64,000 nucleotides of DNA from Sphingobium lignivorans (GCF_014203955.1 NZ_JACHKA010000001.1:1116001-1180000); one strand, 5' to 3'; shown: positions 38,813-47,918, counted from the first letter of the stretch. Made by a program: numbers and translations. Notes: generated from the sequence alone by a model not told the origin.

Positions 38813-40222
38813 ATGTCACGATCCGGTCTTTCGTTCAGGCGGGTGTTTCTGCCGGCGCTGCTGCTGGGCGCATCCTTCGCGGCGCAGGCCGAAGCGCCGC
38901 TTCCCCGGTCCGCCGGCACGCCCTATGCGCCGCGCACCCTGCCGGACCGGATCGTGCTGACGCCGGGCGCGGACCCCAGCCGGGAAATGGCGGTCGCTTT
39001 CCGCACGGACCTGCTGCAGGGCACGGCCGAAGCCGAGATCGGGCCGGCCGTGGATGGCCCGACGCTGGGCGAAAAGGCCGTGCGCCTGACCGGCACCAGC
39101 CGCCGGATCGAGAGCAGCAATGGCCCCGCGCTTTATCATCAGCTGCGCTTCACGGGCCTGACACCGGACACCGCTTATGCCTATCGGGTGAAGGGCAGCG
39201 CGGGATGGAGCGAGTGGCTGCAATTCCACACCGCCGCGCAGGAGCCCCGGCCCTTCCGCTTCATGTATCTGGGCGATATCCAGAACGGCATCCTCACTTA
39301 TGCTTCGCGCGTCATCCGGCAGGGCTTCCATGCGAATGGCGGCATCGCGCTGGTGCTTCATGCCGGCGATCTCGTCGCCCAGCGCGACGACCTCGATCAT
39401 GACGATGAGTGGGGCGAGTGGAATCAGGCGGGCGGCTATAATTATGCCATCGTCCCGCAGGTGCCGGCCACCGGCAATCACGAATATGTCGACGTCCCGG
39501 CTGCCGAGGGCAAGGAAAGCCGCGCGCTCGGTCCTTACTGGCCGGTGCAGTTCGCGCTGCCGGGCAATGGCGCGGCGGGCGTGAAGGCGACCACCTATTT
39601 CATCGATTATCAGGGCGTGCGCTTCATCGTGCTGGATGGCACCTCGGCGATCGACCTTGGGACGATGGCGGCACAGACCCGCTGGCTGGATGAGACGCTC
39701 GCCAGCAGCAAGGCGCGCTGGAACGTGGTGCTGTTCCACCAGCCGGTGTTCACATGCGCGCGGCCGAACGACACGGCGCAGATCAAGGCCGCCTGGAAGC
39801 CGGTGTTCGATGCCCGCAAGGTGGATCTGGTCCTGCAGGGCCATGACCATTGCTACAGCCGGCTGACCAACGAGGCCGGCAGCGCTGCTGGCATCGCGGC
39901 ACGCGCGGGCGGCGCGGTGCAGGGGCCGGTCTATCTGGTCTCGGTGACGGGCTCGAAAATGTACGGCCTCAACGATCGGGCAGCGACGCAGCCGGACAAG
40001 GTGGCCGAGGCGACCGAGCTCTACCAGATCGTGGATGTGGCCGGCGATCGCCTCAAATTCCGCACCTTCACGGCCTCGGGCAAGCTCTACGACGGGTTCG
40101 ATCTGGAGCGCCGGGCCGATGGCAATCATCTGGTCGAGACCGACGAGCCGACGATCGCGCGGCGCACCTGCACCGGCAATGTCGGCCCGGACGGCGGCGC
40201 CTGCGTGGCGCGATCCAAATGA
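38813..40222 (+). CDS. Purple-acid-phosphatase-like metallophosphoesterase, exported
   Basis: A 469-residue exported enzyme. A signal peptide (FLPALLLGASFAAQA) is followed by a fibronectin-III-like N-domain typical of purple acid phosphatases (about residues 35-140) and a calcineurin-like metallophosphoesterase domain. The metal-binding series is complete: YLGDIQ, HAGDLVAQRDD, TGNHE, LFHQPVF and GHDHCYSR. It hydrolyses phosphate monoesters in the periplasm or at the surface. ATG 38813 has GGGAGG 7 bp upstream; ATG 38807 touches that site and is less likely. It ends in an ATGA overlap with the phytase frame. Confidence 0.9.
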   Translation: MSRSGLSFRRVFLPALLLGASFAAQAEAPLPRSAGTPYAPRTLPDRIVLTPGADPSREMAVAFRTDLLQGTAEAEIGPAVDGPTLGEKAVRLTGTSRRIESSNGPALYHQLRFTGLTPDTAYAYRVKGSAGWSEWLQFHTAAQEPRPFRFMYLGDIQNGILTYASRVIRQGFHANGGIALVLHAGDLVAQRDDLDHDDEWGEWNQAGGYNYAIVPQVPATGNHEYVDVPAAEGKESRALGPYWPVQFALPGNGAAGVKATTYFIDYQGVRFIVLDGTSAIDLGTMAAQTRWLDETLASSKARWNVVLFHQPVFTCARPNDTAQIKAAWKPVFDARKVDLVLQGHDHCYSRLTNEAGSAAGIAARAGGAVQGPVYLVSVTGSKMYGLNDRAATQPDKVAEATELYQIVDVAGDRLKFRTFTASGKLYDGFDLERRADGNHLVETDEPTIARRTCTGNVGPDGGACVARSK

Positions 40223-40233
40223 GGGACCATGAC

Positions 40234-41325
40234 ATGGGACGAGCTGCGCGCATGAGATACGGGGCCGGGATCGGCGGGGCGCTGCTGGCATCGCTGCTGA
40301 CGCTTTCCGCCTGCGCGGAGCGGGAAATGCCGCTGGCGGCGCGCATCGCCAATGCGCTGCCTGCTGCCTCCGTCACCGCGCGCGGCGAGACCGAGCCGGT
40401 CGGCACCGCGAATGCCGATGCGGCGGACGATCCCGCGATCTGGCGCAATGCTGCCGATCCGGCCGCCAGCCTCATCGTCGGCACGGACAAGAAGGCCGGC
40501 CTCTATGTCTATGGGCTGGATGGCAAGCGCCGCGACTTTCTCGACGCAGGGCGCGTCAACAATGTCGACCTCAAGGACGGCGTCATGATCCGCGGCGCGC
40601 CCGGCGTGCTGGTGGTGGCGAGCGACCGCAACGACCCCGCGCAGGCGAAGCTGGCGCTGTTCCGGCTCGATACCGCGGCGGCGAAGCTGATCGCGCTCGG
40701 CACGCTCGATGGCGGCGCGGGCGAAGCCTATGGCATCTGCCTCGGGCGCGATGCCGCCGGTCTATCCGCCTTCATCGTGCTCAAGGACGGCACGATCAAT
40801 CAGGTGATGATCGATGCCGCCGGTGCCGCGCCCACGGGGCGGATCGTGCGCACGATGAAGCTCGGCAGTCAGGCGGAAGGCTGCGCGGTCGATGATCGCA
40901 CGGGCCGGCTCTATGTCGCGGAGGAGGATGTGGGGCTCTGGCGCTTCGGCGCGTCCCCCACGGCCCCCGTGGAGCCGGTGAAAGTCGCGGCGGCCGATGG
41001 CCGGCAGATCGTGGCGGATGCCGAAGGCGTCGCGCTTGTGCCGGAGGGGGATGAGGGCGGCTATGTCATCGTCTCCAGCCAGGGCGACAATGCCTATACG
41101 CTCTACAGCCTGCCGGACGAGCGCTATGTCGGCCGCTTCCGGATCGTGGACGGCACGGTTGGCGGCGCGCAGGAAACGGACGGCATCGAGTTCATGGCGG
41201 GCGATTTCGGCCCGGAATTTCCCGGCGGGCTGTTCATTGCGCAGGATGGCCCGAATGGCGCGCAGGCGCAGAATTTCAAGCTGGTGGCCTGGGCCGACAT
41301 CGTGGCTGCGTTGGGGCTGGAATAG
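40234..41325 (+). CDS. Beta-propeller phytase (3-phytase), lipoprotein
   Basis: A 363-residue protein of the beta-propeller phytase family, which releases phosphate from inositol hexakisphosphate with Ca2+. The N-terminus has a lipoprotein signal (ALLASLLTLSACAE). Family motifs include DAADDPAIW, LIVGTDKKAGLYVYGLDG, RVNNVDLKDG, QAEGCAVDDRTGRLYVAEED, VIVSSQGDNAYTLY and ETDGIEF. The ATG at 40234 has GAGGGA upstream; the ATG at 40219 overlapping the previous stop is an alternative. Third gene of the receptor-phosphatase-phytase operon, and the strongest evidence that the operon serves organic-phosphate use. Confidence 0.9.
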   Translation: MGRAARMRYGAGIGGALLASLLTLSACAEREMPLAARIANALPAASVTARGETEPVGTANADAADDPAIWRNAADPAASLIVGTDKKAGLYVYGLDGKRRDFLDAGRVNNVDLKDGVMIRGAPGVLVVASDRNDPAQAKLALFRLDTAAAKLIALGTLDGGAGEAYGICLGRDAAGLSAFIVLKDGTINQVMIDAAGAAPTGRIVRTMKLGSQAEGCAVDDRTGRLYVAEEDVGLWRFGASPTAPVEPVKVAAADGRQIVADAEGVALVPEGDEGGYVIVSSQGDNAYTLYSLPDERYVGRFRIVDGTVGGAQETDGIEFMAGDFGPEFPGGLFIAQDGPNGAQAQNFKLVAWADIVAALGLE

Positions 41326-41458
41326 ACGCGCCCACGGACCAGCCTCCGCACGGCATTCCCCGGGCCAGTTGCGCGCGCCGCTTGTGGTCCCCGGAAGCCT
41401 CATCCATCGCCGGAGGGAACGCGATTGCGCGGGCTCTGTCGCCTGCTAGGGTGGGCCG

Positions 41459-42055
41459 ATGTCCAGATCGCTCCGCTGCCTCGCCACTCTCTCGCTTGCC
41501 GCCACGCTGTGCGTGCAGGCCGCCGCGCAGACCCCGGCGCCGGCGCAGGACCGCTTCCTTGCGTCCCTCGCGGCGCTGTGCGGCCATGCCTATGAGGGCA
41601 AAGTGACGAGCAGCGATGCGGCGGACGCGGACATGGCGGGCAGCAGGCTGGTCATGCATGTGCGCTCATGCACGGCCGACGAGGTGCGCGTGCCGTTCCA
41701 TGTGGGCGAAGACCGCTCGCGGACCTGGGTGGTCAGCCGGACGCCCGCCGGGCTGCGGCTCAAGCACGATCATCGCCATGAGGACGGCAGCGAGGACAAG
41801 CTCACGCAATATGGCGGGGACACGGTGGCCCCGGGCACGGCGGAACGGCAGGAATTCCCCGCCGACGCCTATTCGCGCGCCGTGTTCATCGCTCAGGAGA
41901 TTCCCCGCTCCGCCACCAATGTCTGGGCGATGGAGATCGCGCCCGGGCAGAGCTTCGTCTATGAACTGCGCCGTCCCGGGCGGCATTTCCGGGTCGAGTT
42001 CGACCTCACCCGGCCGGTCGCGCCGCCGCCGCCGCCGCCCTGGGGCGCGGAATAG
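41459..42055 (+). CDS. Exported protein of unknown function
   Basis: A 198-residue protein with a clear signal peptide (CLATLSLAATLCVQAAAQ). The mature part contains LAALCGHAYEGKV, a conserved cysteine pair (Cys in LCGHAYEG and in VRSCTADEV), LKHDHRHEDGSEDKLTQYGG and a proline-rich end. The histidine/aspartate-rich HDHRHEDGSED could bind a metal. I recognise the pattern as a family of uncharacterised secreted proteins but cannot name a function. The gap of 133 bp from the phytase gene suggests its own promoter. Confidence 0.75.
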   Translation: MSRSLRCLATLSLAATLCVQAAAQTPAPAQDRFLASLAALCGHAYEGKVTSSDAADADMAGSRLVMHVRSCTADEVRVPFHVGEDRSRTWVVSRTPAGLRLKHDHRHEDGSEDKLTQYGGDTVAPGTAERQEFPADAYSRAVFIAQEIPRSATNVWAMEIAPGQSFVYELRRPGRHFRVEFDLTRPVAPPPPPPWGAE

Positions 42056-42226
42056 ACCGGCAGGGCGGACGTTTGATCAGCCCGGAATGTTAATCAATCC
42101 CGGCCCGGCGGTAGCGCGTCCTAGGGCACGTGGGCAAATTCCAGCCCGAATGAACGTCGGTTTTCAGAAGCCCTCGATGCGGAGCGAGCGGCAGGAATGG
42201 AGTGGGAAGCGGACATTTCCACTTTT

Positions 42227-42314
42227 CGTCATTCCCGCGCACGCGGGAATCCAGTTACACCCCGGCGCTCGTACGCGATGTCTCAGCTGGATTCCCGCGT
42301 GCGCGGGAATGACG
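42227..42314. repeat. REP-type element: perfect 28-bp inverted repeat
   Basis: Arms at 42227-42254 and 42287-42314 are exact reverse complements around a 32-nt loop. Each arm also holds a small stem, ATTCCCGCG and CGCGGGAAT. Similar hairpins occur at 56060-56079 and 56162-56265. This is typical of a genome-wide repetitive extragenic palindrome family. Confidence 0.85.
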
Positions 42315-42582
42315 ATTTAAGGGCGAGGTGATGTCTCCTTTGTCCTTGTGTCCGAACTGTCAGCTATCGGGCCACCTTGCCAGCATCGCGGTGTCGGGGG
42401 GTGGTTACTTGACTCGATTGCCTCATCCTACTACTGGGCCGTTTATGAACAGCATCTCAAACCGCGCATATTATTATCCCGTCATTTGATGGGGTGTTTG
42501 CGTGCGCCCCGTTGTCGGGGTGATTGAGCGGTTTTCCTAAATGCCAGCCAGCTATCCTGACAAGCAACGCATGCGTTGCATT

Positions 42583-42665
42583 GGGAGGGTAAAGCCAATG
42601 GTTTTGGCAGCCGGTCTGTAAGACCGGTCCTTTGGGGAGTGGATCGTAACCACACCCTCCCACCA
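42583..42665 (+). tRNA. tRNA-Tyr-like gene, anticodon GTA, unusual T-loop
   Basis: A 7-bp acceptor stem (GGGAGGG/CCCTCCC) is followed by A and an encoded CCA. U8, A14 and G18G19 are in place, with a 3-bp D-stem (GCC/GGC). A 5-bp anticodon stem (CCGGT/ACCGG) carries the loop CTGTAAG, giving GTA. An 11-nt variable region with a small TCC/GGA stem fits the long-arm tRNA-Tyr class. The T-arm is odd: a 4-bp stem (GTGG/CCAC) with loop ATCGTAA rather than the TTCRA-type loop. It could be a functional divergent tRNA, a phage-derived one or a decayed copy. Confidence 0.6.
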
Positions 42666-42807
42666 ATTTATAACTGCGCACCCTCAATAGCTGACTTGGA
42701 TAAACCACAGCGAGTCCGCAATGGCGTCGCATCCGGAAGATCTGATACGCGCTTGAATGCCCAGAGAGCGGGCGTCTTTATCGACTTCGGAATTTGTCCA
42801 CGCGGCC

Positions 42808-43974
42808 TCAGCCTTTGGGTGTCAGCTTGAGCATCTTGCCGTTGGGGCCGTCCTGCAGCAGCCACAGCGCGCCGTCCGGCCCCACGCGCACATTGCGCAG
42901 GCGCATGCCCATCTTCCAGTGATCGGCCTTGGTCGCCTTCTCGCCATCGAGCGAGATGCGGGCCAGCGCCATGCCGGAGAGGCCGGTGATGAAGAGCGAG
43001 TTCTTCCAGGCGGGGAACAGGTCCGCGTCATAATAGGCCATGGACGCCGGCGCGAGCGACGGGTTCCAGTAGAGCTTGGGCTTCACGAAGCCGTCATCCT
43101 CGGTGTGATCGGGGATCGGGCGCTTGTCATAATGGTCGCCATAAGAGCGGACCGGCCAGCCATAATTGGCGCCCGGCTTCACCAGATTGAGCTCGTCGCC
43201 GCCGAGCGGGCCCATCTCGACTTCCCAGAGCCGCCCGTCGCGATCGAACGCGATGCCGGTGAGGTTGCGCTGGCCATAGGACCAGATCGCGGGATGGAAG
43301 CCCTTGTCCGCCAGCGGGTTGCCTGCCGCGGGCGTCCCATCCAGGTTGAGGCGCAGCACCTTGCCGAGCGTGGACTTGGGGTCCTGCGAGGGATCGAACT
43401 TCGCGCGCTCGCCATTGGTGAAGAACAGATATTTCCGGTCCGGCGAGAAGGCGATGCGGCCCGACCAGTGGGCGCCGCTCTCGATATAGGGCTCCGCGCG
43501 GAAGATCACTTTCATGTCCTTCAGCGCGGCCCCGGCCTCGTCCAGCGTCGCGGTGGCGAGCGCCGCGCCGTTGGTCTTGCCTTCGCCTGCCTCGGAATAG
43601 CTGAAGTAGATCTTGCGGCTGGTTGCGAAGTCGGGGGCCAGCACGATGTCCATCATCGCACCCTGACCGGCGCTGACCACCGGGGGCGTGCCGGACAGCG
43701 TCCGCTTGGCGCCGCTCGCCGGATCGAACAATATGATCGCGCCCTGCTTCTGCGTCACCAGGATCTTGCCGTCGGGCAGGAACGCCATCGACCAGGGCGA
43801 ATCGAACGTGCCGACCTCCGTGATGGTGAAGGGCTGTTCGGTCTCTTTTCCGGCTGCCCCGTCGCCGGACGGCATGGCGTTCGTCTGCGCGTCGCCGGGG
43901 GTGGAGACGCCCGAGCAGGCAAGCAGCATGAGCGAGAAAGTGCAGGCGAGGCCGACGGTCTTGCGGGCATTCAT
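42808..43974 (-). CDS. PQQ-dependent sugar dehydrogenase-like lipoprotein (soluble aldose dehydrogenase/sorbosone dehydrogenase family)
   Basis: A 388-residue exported protein of the glucose/sorbosone dehydrogenase six-bladed propeller family. The lipoprotein signal is TFSLMLLACSG. The propeller has the family motifs PWSMAFLPDGKILVTQKQG, HWSGRIAFSPDRKYLFFTNG, LGKVLRLNLDGTP, YGQRNLTGIAFD, EMGPLGGDELNLVKPGANYG and NVRVGPDGALWLLQDG. Such enzymes oxidise aldoses with PQQ and calcium. The start ATG (43974-43972) precedes a normal signal sequence; the longer frame to 44154 has none. It stands alone, with no visible electron-acceptor gene beside it. Confidence 0.9.
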   Translation of the reverse strand: MNARKTVGLACTFSLMLLACSGVSTPGDAQTNAMPSGDGAAGKETEQPFTITEVGTFDSPWSMAFLPDGKILVTQKQGAIILFDPASGAKRTLSGTPPVVSAGQGAMMDIVLAPDFATSRKIYFSYSEAGEGKTNGAALATATLDEAGAALKDMKVIFRAEPYIESGAHWSGRIAFSPDRKYLFFTNGERAKFDPSQDPKSTLGKVLRLNLDGTPAAGNPLADKGFHPAIWSYGQRNLTGIAFDRDGRLWEVEMGPLGGDELNLVKPGANYGWPVRSYGDHYDKRPIPDHTEDDGFVKPKLYWNPSLAPASMAYYDADLFPAWKNSLFITGLSGMALARISLDGEKATKADHWKMGMRLRNVRVGPDGALWLLQDGPNGKMLKLTPKG

Positions 43975-44192
43975 GGCATCTGGTCTCCGAGCGATCGCGT
44001 TCTTGTTGGCCGGGACATAATCGCAAAGTCGGTGGCAGGGTAGGGTGCGAGCCGGAATTTCGGCTTGGCTGAGCTGGCACTTTGCCGGCCGCGTTGTCCA
44101 AAACCGCCGGGGAAATAATTTGTCACACAGCGGCGGAGATCGGGAAACAAACAAAGGGCACTCGCAGGGGATTAATTTTCCCGGAGGTATGC

Positions 44193-44462
44193 ATGGTTTT
44201 CAGGTTCTGGCACGTCGCGCTGCTCGCCATCGCGCCCGCGTCTCTCGTTCCCGCGGCCCTCTCCGCGCAGCCCATCTCCTCGACGCGCGACAAGGTCTCC
44301 TTCCCCGCCAAGGCATCGGCCGAGCGTCCGTCGCGCGACAGCGATGGGTCTGCGGTCGCGAAGTGCCATCCCGATGCCACCAAGGCGCTGATGTGCAAGG
44401 CCGCTGCGCGGCTGAAGAAGGCGCAGGCCGCCCAGGACGCAGCGAGCCGGGACAGCCTCTGA
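44193..44462 (+). CDS. Small exported protein of unknown function
   Basis: An 89-residue frame with GGAGG five bases before its ATG. It has a signal peptide (VALLAIAPASLVPAALSAQ) and a short, charged mature part with two cysteines (AKCHPDATKALMCKAAARLK). No family recognised. The strong ribosome-binding site and signal peptide argue that it is real. A GC-rich hairpin lies just after the stop (about 44470-44492). Confidence 0.65.
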   Translation: MVFRFWHVALLAIAPASLVPAALSAQPISSTRDKVSFPAKASAERPSRDSDGSAVAKCHPDATKALMCKAAARLKKAQAAQDAASRDSL

Positions 44463-44703
44463 CCATCGCCCGGCCGGTCGCATCCGGCCGGCGAAAACCG
44501 ACTGGTGCATGATTGCATCAGTGCCCGGCCCGATGACGCCGGCAATATTTTGTCACGATCTGGCAAACTATCGGACAGGTCGCCGATCTAATTTTCAGGC
44601 TCTCTGCAGTGACGGAGCACCGGCCCGCTTTCCGTAGCGTCCGAGATGCGAAGCCTGCAGGGCGCAGGATGGAACAGACACATCTTTCAAAGGGGTTTGT
44701 TCC

Positions 44704-45510
44704 ATGAAAAAATATATGTTCGCCGTAGCGTTCGTCGCGACGAGCATGTCGCCCGCTTATGCGCAGGAAGAGCCGGAGGTTTCGGTTTCGGGTTCCGTCG
44801 CGCTGGTGAGCGATTACCGGTTCCGGGGCGTTTCGCAGACAGACGAAGGCATGGCCATTCAGGGTGGCTTCACCGTGTCTCACGCCAGCGGCGCCTATAT
44901 CGGCACCTGGGGTTCGAACCTGGCGGGCTGGGGCACGTTCGGCGGGTCCAGCATGGAGCTGGACATCTATGCCGGCTATGCTTTCCCCGTCGGTGCGGCG
45001 ACCATCGACGTCGGCGGCACCTGGTTCATGTATCCCAGCGGCGCTGACACCACCGACTTCTTCGAAGGCTATGTGAAGGTGAGCGGCGATCTCGGCCCGG
45101 TCTCCGGTCTGGTGGGCGTGGCTTATGCGCCTTCCCAGGAAGCGCTCGGCAACTGGTCGAACACGCCGCAGAGCGTCGTCGGCGACAAGGAGGACAATCT
45201 CTATCTGTGGGGCGACGTCTCGGCCGGCATCCCGCAGACTCCGCTGACGCTCAAGGCGCATCTCGGCTATTCGGACGGCAATCCCGGCCTTGGCCCGAAC
45301 GGTACGAGCATCGCGCCGACCGGCACCTACTGGGACTGGATGCTCGGTGCTGACGTGGCGCTGGGCCCGGTGACGGTCGGCATCGCCTATATCGATACCA
45401 GCATCACCAACTCGGACCGGCAGTATATCCTCCCCGGCTTCGCCAATACGCGCGACGGCACGAACATCGCCGCCGGCAAGGTGATCGGCTCGATCAGCGT
45501 ATCCTTCTGA
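44704..45510 (+). CDS. TorF-family putative outer-membrane porin
   Basis: A 268-residue outer-membrane protein. The signal peptide (MKKYMFAVAFVATSMSPAYA) is followed by the TorF-family (TIGR02001-type) N-terminal motif VSGSVALVSDYRFRGVSQTD. Amphipathic beta-strands follow, with a terminal aromatic (GSISVSF). These proteins are predicted small porins found mostly in proteobacteria; the cargo is unknown. The start follows AAAGGGGTTT. A terminator-like hairpin follows the stop. Confidence 0.88.
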   Translation: MKKYMFAVAFVATSMSPAYAQEEPEVSVSGSVALVSDYRFRGVSQTDEGMAIQGGFTVSHASGAYIGTWGSNLAGWGTFGGSSMELDIYAGYAFPVGAATIDVGGTWFMYPSGADTTDFFEGYVKVSGDLGPVSGLVGVAYAPSQEALGNWSNTPQSVVGDKEDNLYLWGDVSAGIPQTPLTLKAHLGYSDGNPGLGPNGTSIAPTGTYWDWMLGADVALGPVTVGIAYIDTSITNSDRQYILPGFANTRDGTNIAAGKVIGSISVSF

Positions 45511-45518
45511 AAAACAAC

Positions 45519-45547
45519 GGAGCGCGGCGGCCTGCCTGCCGCGCTCC
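45519..45547 (+). terminator. Rho-independent-type terminator after the porin gene
   Basis: A 10-bp stem, GGAGCGCGGC with GCCGCGCTCC, around a 9-nt loop and followed by TCTTCCC, 8 bp after the stop codon. Confidence 0.6.
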
Positions 45548-45742
45548 TCTTCCCGGGCGGGGCCGTCATGTCCCGGTGCCGCAAAAGCCCTCGCCGGCGA
45601 CGCGACGGCTTGCCTTCCGGGGCGACTCCGCCTATATGCGCTCTGCTTTCCTGACATCGTCAAGAGGTTGGGGCCGGCTCCGCGAGGAACCGGCGACGAA
45701 GCTGCTTGGTTTTTTCGCCCGATCGCGGGCAGCGGAGCATGA

Positions 45743-46309
45743 ATGTCGGACGTCGACCAGACTGTCGAAGCGCAGATCGCGCAGATCGTGGAGCCGGAGG
45801 CAAAGGCCCTCGGTTTCGATCTCGTGCGCGTGCTGCTGTTCGGCAAGGGCGACGATCGCACGCTCCAGATCATGGCCGAGCGGCCGGACACGCGCCAGCT
45901 CACCATCGATGATTGCGCCGACCTTTCCCGCCGCGTCTCGGACCGGCTGGACGCGCTGGAAGAAGAAGGGCGCGACCCGATCGAGGGCGGCTATCGGCTG
46001 GAAGTCAGTTCGCCGGGCATCGACCGTCCGCTCACGCGGCTGAAGGATTATGTCGACTGGGCGGGCCATGAGGCGCGCGCCCATTTCGTCGAGCCGATCG
46101 AGGGCGGGCGCAAGCAGGTCAAGGCGGTGATCGCGGGCGTGGACGGGGAAACCGTCCTGTTCGACGATCCCAAGTCCGGGCGCATCGCCATCCCCTTTTC
46201 CATCATCGCGAGCGCCAAGCTGATACTGACGGACGCGCTGATTTCTGCTACTGTGCCGCTCTCGACCGAGGGGGCGGACGACATCGTTACCCAGGAACAG
46301 GAAGACTGA
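45743..46309 (+). CDS. rimP: Ribosome maturation factor RimP
   Basis: A 188-residue protein required for 30S subunit maturation. The N-terminal RimP domain shows EPEAKALGFDLVRVLLFG and LTIDDCADLSRRVSDRLD, then YRLEVSSPGIDRPLTRLKDY, the best-conserved RimP motif, and a C-terminal SH3-like domain (VLFDDPKSGRIAIPFSIIASAKLILT). It starts the conserved rimP-nusA-ylxR-infB-rbfA order, with nusA beginning 4 bp after its stop. Confidence 0.97.
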   Translation: MSDVDQTVEAQIAQIVEPEAKALGFDLVRVLLFGKGDDRTLQIMAERPDTRQLTIDDCADLSRRVSDRLDALEEEGRDPIEGGYRLEVSSPGIDRPLTRLKDYVDWAGHEARAHFVEPIEGGRKQVKAVIAGVDGETVLFDDPKSGRIAIPFSIIASAKLILTDALISATVPLSTEGADDIVTQEQED

Positions 46310-46313
46310 CCCC

Positions 46314-47918
46314 ATGGCCAACGTTATCTCCGCCAACAAGGCCGAACTGATCGCCATCGCCAATTCCGTGGCGAGCGAGAAGATGATCGACAAGGCGATC
46401 GTCATCGAGGCCATGGAGGACGCGATCCAGCGCTCGGCGCGGGCACGCTACGGCGCGGAGAACGACATCCGCGCCAAGCTCGATCCCGAGACCGGCGACC
46501 TGCGCCTGTGGCGCGTCGTCGAGGTGGTCGAGGCGGTGGACGACTATTTCAAGCAGGTCGATCTCAAGGCTGCGCAGAAGCTGCAGCCGGGCGCCGTGGT
46601 GGGTGACTTCATCGTCGATCCGCTTCCGCCGGTCGACCTCGGGCGCATCGACGCGCAGAGCGCCAAGCAGGTGATCTTCCAGAAGGTCCGCGATGCCGAG
46701 CGCGAGCGCCAGTATAACGAGTTCAAGGACCGCGCCGGCGAGATCATCACCGGCGTCGTCAAGTCCGTCGAGTTCGGCCATGTGGTGGTCAATCTCGGCC
46801 GTGCCGAGGGCGTCATCCGCCGCGACCAGCAGATCCCGCGCGAAGTCGTCCGCGTCGGCGATCGCGTGCGCGCGCTGATCCTCAGCGTCCGCCGCGAGAA
46901 TCGCGGGCCGCAGATCTTCCTCAGCCGCGCGCATCCCGACTTCATGAAGAAGCTGTTCGCGCAGGAAGTGCCCGAAATCTACGACGGCATCATCGAGATC
47001 AAGGCCGCCGCCCGCGATCCGGGCTCGCGCGCCAAGATCGGCGTCATCAGCCATGACGGCTCCATCGATCCGGTCGGCGCCTGCGTCGGCATGAAGGGCA
47101 GCCGCGTGCAGGCCGTCGTGCAGGAAATGCAGGGCGAGAAGATCGACATCATCCCCTGGAGCGAGGACACGGCGACCTTCGTCGTCAATGCGCTGCAGCC
47201 CGCCACCGTCAGCCGCGTCGTCATCGACGAGGACGAGGAGCGGATCGAGGTCGTGGTGCCGGACGATCAGCTCAGCCTCGCCATCGGCCGTCGCGGCCAG
47301 AATGTCCGTCTCGCCAGCCAGCTCACCGCCAAGGCGATCGACATCATGACCGAGGCGGACGCGAGCGAGAAACGCCAGCGCGAGTTCATCCAGCGGTCCG
47401 AGATGTTCCAGAACGAGCTGGACGTGGACGAGACCCTGTCCCAGCTGCTGGTGGCCGAAGGCTTCACCGAGCTGGAGGAAGTCGCTTATGTCGGCCTCGA
47501 CGAGCTGGCCTCGATCGAGGGCTTCGACGACGAGCTGGCCGAGGAGCTGCAGAGCCGCGCGCAGGAAGCGCTCGAGCGCCGCGAAGCCGCTGCCCGCGAG
47601 GAGCGCCGCGCGCTCGGCGTGGAGGATGCGCTGGCCGAGATCCCGCACCTCACCGAGGCCATGCTGGTGACGCTCGGCAAGGCCGGGATCAAGACGCTCG
47701 ACGATCTCGCCGACCTGGCGACCGACGAGCTCGTGACAAAGAAGCGCGTCGATCCGCGCCGTCGTCGCGACAACAACGACGACAAGGGCGGCGTGCTCGC
47801 CGAATATGGCCTGTCCGAAGAGCAGGGCAACGAGATCATCATGGCCGCGCGCGCGCACTGGTTCACCGATGAAGAGCCCGCCGCCGAGGAAAGCGCCGAT
47901 CAGACAGGGGGTGATTGA
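46314..47918 (+). CDS. nusA: Transcription termination/antitermination protein NusA
   Basis: A 534-residue NusA. The N-terminal RNA-polymerase-binding domain (NKAELIAIANSVASEKMIDK, IVIEAMEDAIQRSARARYG) is followed by the S1 domain (EIITGVVKSVEFGHVVVNLG), two KH domains (GVISHDGSIDPVGACVGMKG, LSLAIGRRGQNVRLASQL) and a C-terminal acidic helix-hairpin-helix repeat region as in alphaproteobacteria. It modulates pausing, termination and antitermination. Its TGA shares one base with the tautomerase ATG that follows. Confidence 0.98.
   Translation: MANVISANKAELIAIANSVASEKMIDKAIVIEAMEDAIQRSARARYGAENDIRAKLDPETGDLRLWRVVEVVEAVDDYFKQVDLKAAQKLQPGAVVGDFIVDPLPPVDLGRIDAQSAKQVIFQKVRDAERERQYNEFKDRAGEIITGVVKSVEFGHVVVNLGRAEGVIRRDQQIPREVVRVGDRVRALILSVRRENRGPQIFLSRAHPDFMKKLFAQEVPEIYDGIIEIKAAARDPGSRAKIGVISHDGSIDPVGACVGMKGSRVQAVVQEMQGEKIDIIPWSEDTATFVVNALQPATVSRVVIDEDEERIEVVVPDDQLSLAIGRRGQNVRLASQLTAKAIDIMTEADASEKRQREFIQRSEMFQNELDVDETLSQLLVAEGFTELEEVAYVGLDELASIEGFDDELAEELQSRAQEALERREAAAREERRALGVEDALAEIPHLTEAMLVTLGKAGIKTLDDLADLATDELVTKKRVDPRRRRDNNDDKGGVLAEYGLSEEQGNEIIMAARAHWFTDEEPAAEESADQTGGD

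Larger units (their letters stand above)
42056..42807. other. Long intergenic region: REP-type inverted repeat and tRNA-like gene
   Basis: About 750 bp without a protein gene. It contains the 28-bp inverted repeat at 42227-42314, a perfect 16-bp palindrome at 42564-42579 (GCAACGCATGCGTTGC) and the tRNA-Tyr-like sequence at 42583-42665. From about 42320 the base composition is AT-richer than the surroundings, which suggests foreign origin. Confidence 0.7.

Noticed and set aside
42457..42732. A 91-residue minus-strand frame in the 42-kb gap
   Set aside because: It runs through the tRNA-like gene, with no start signal and no family resemblance.
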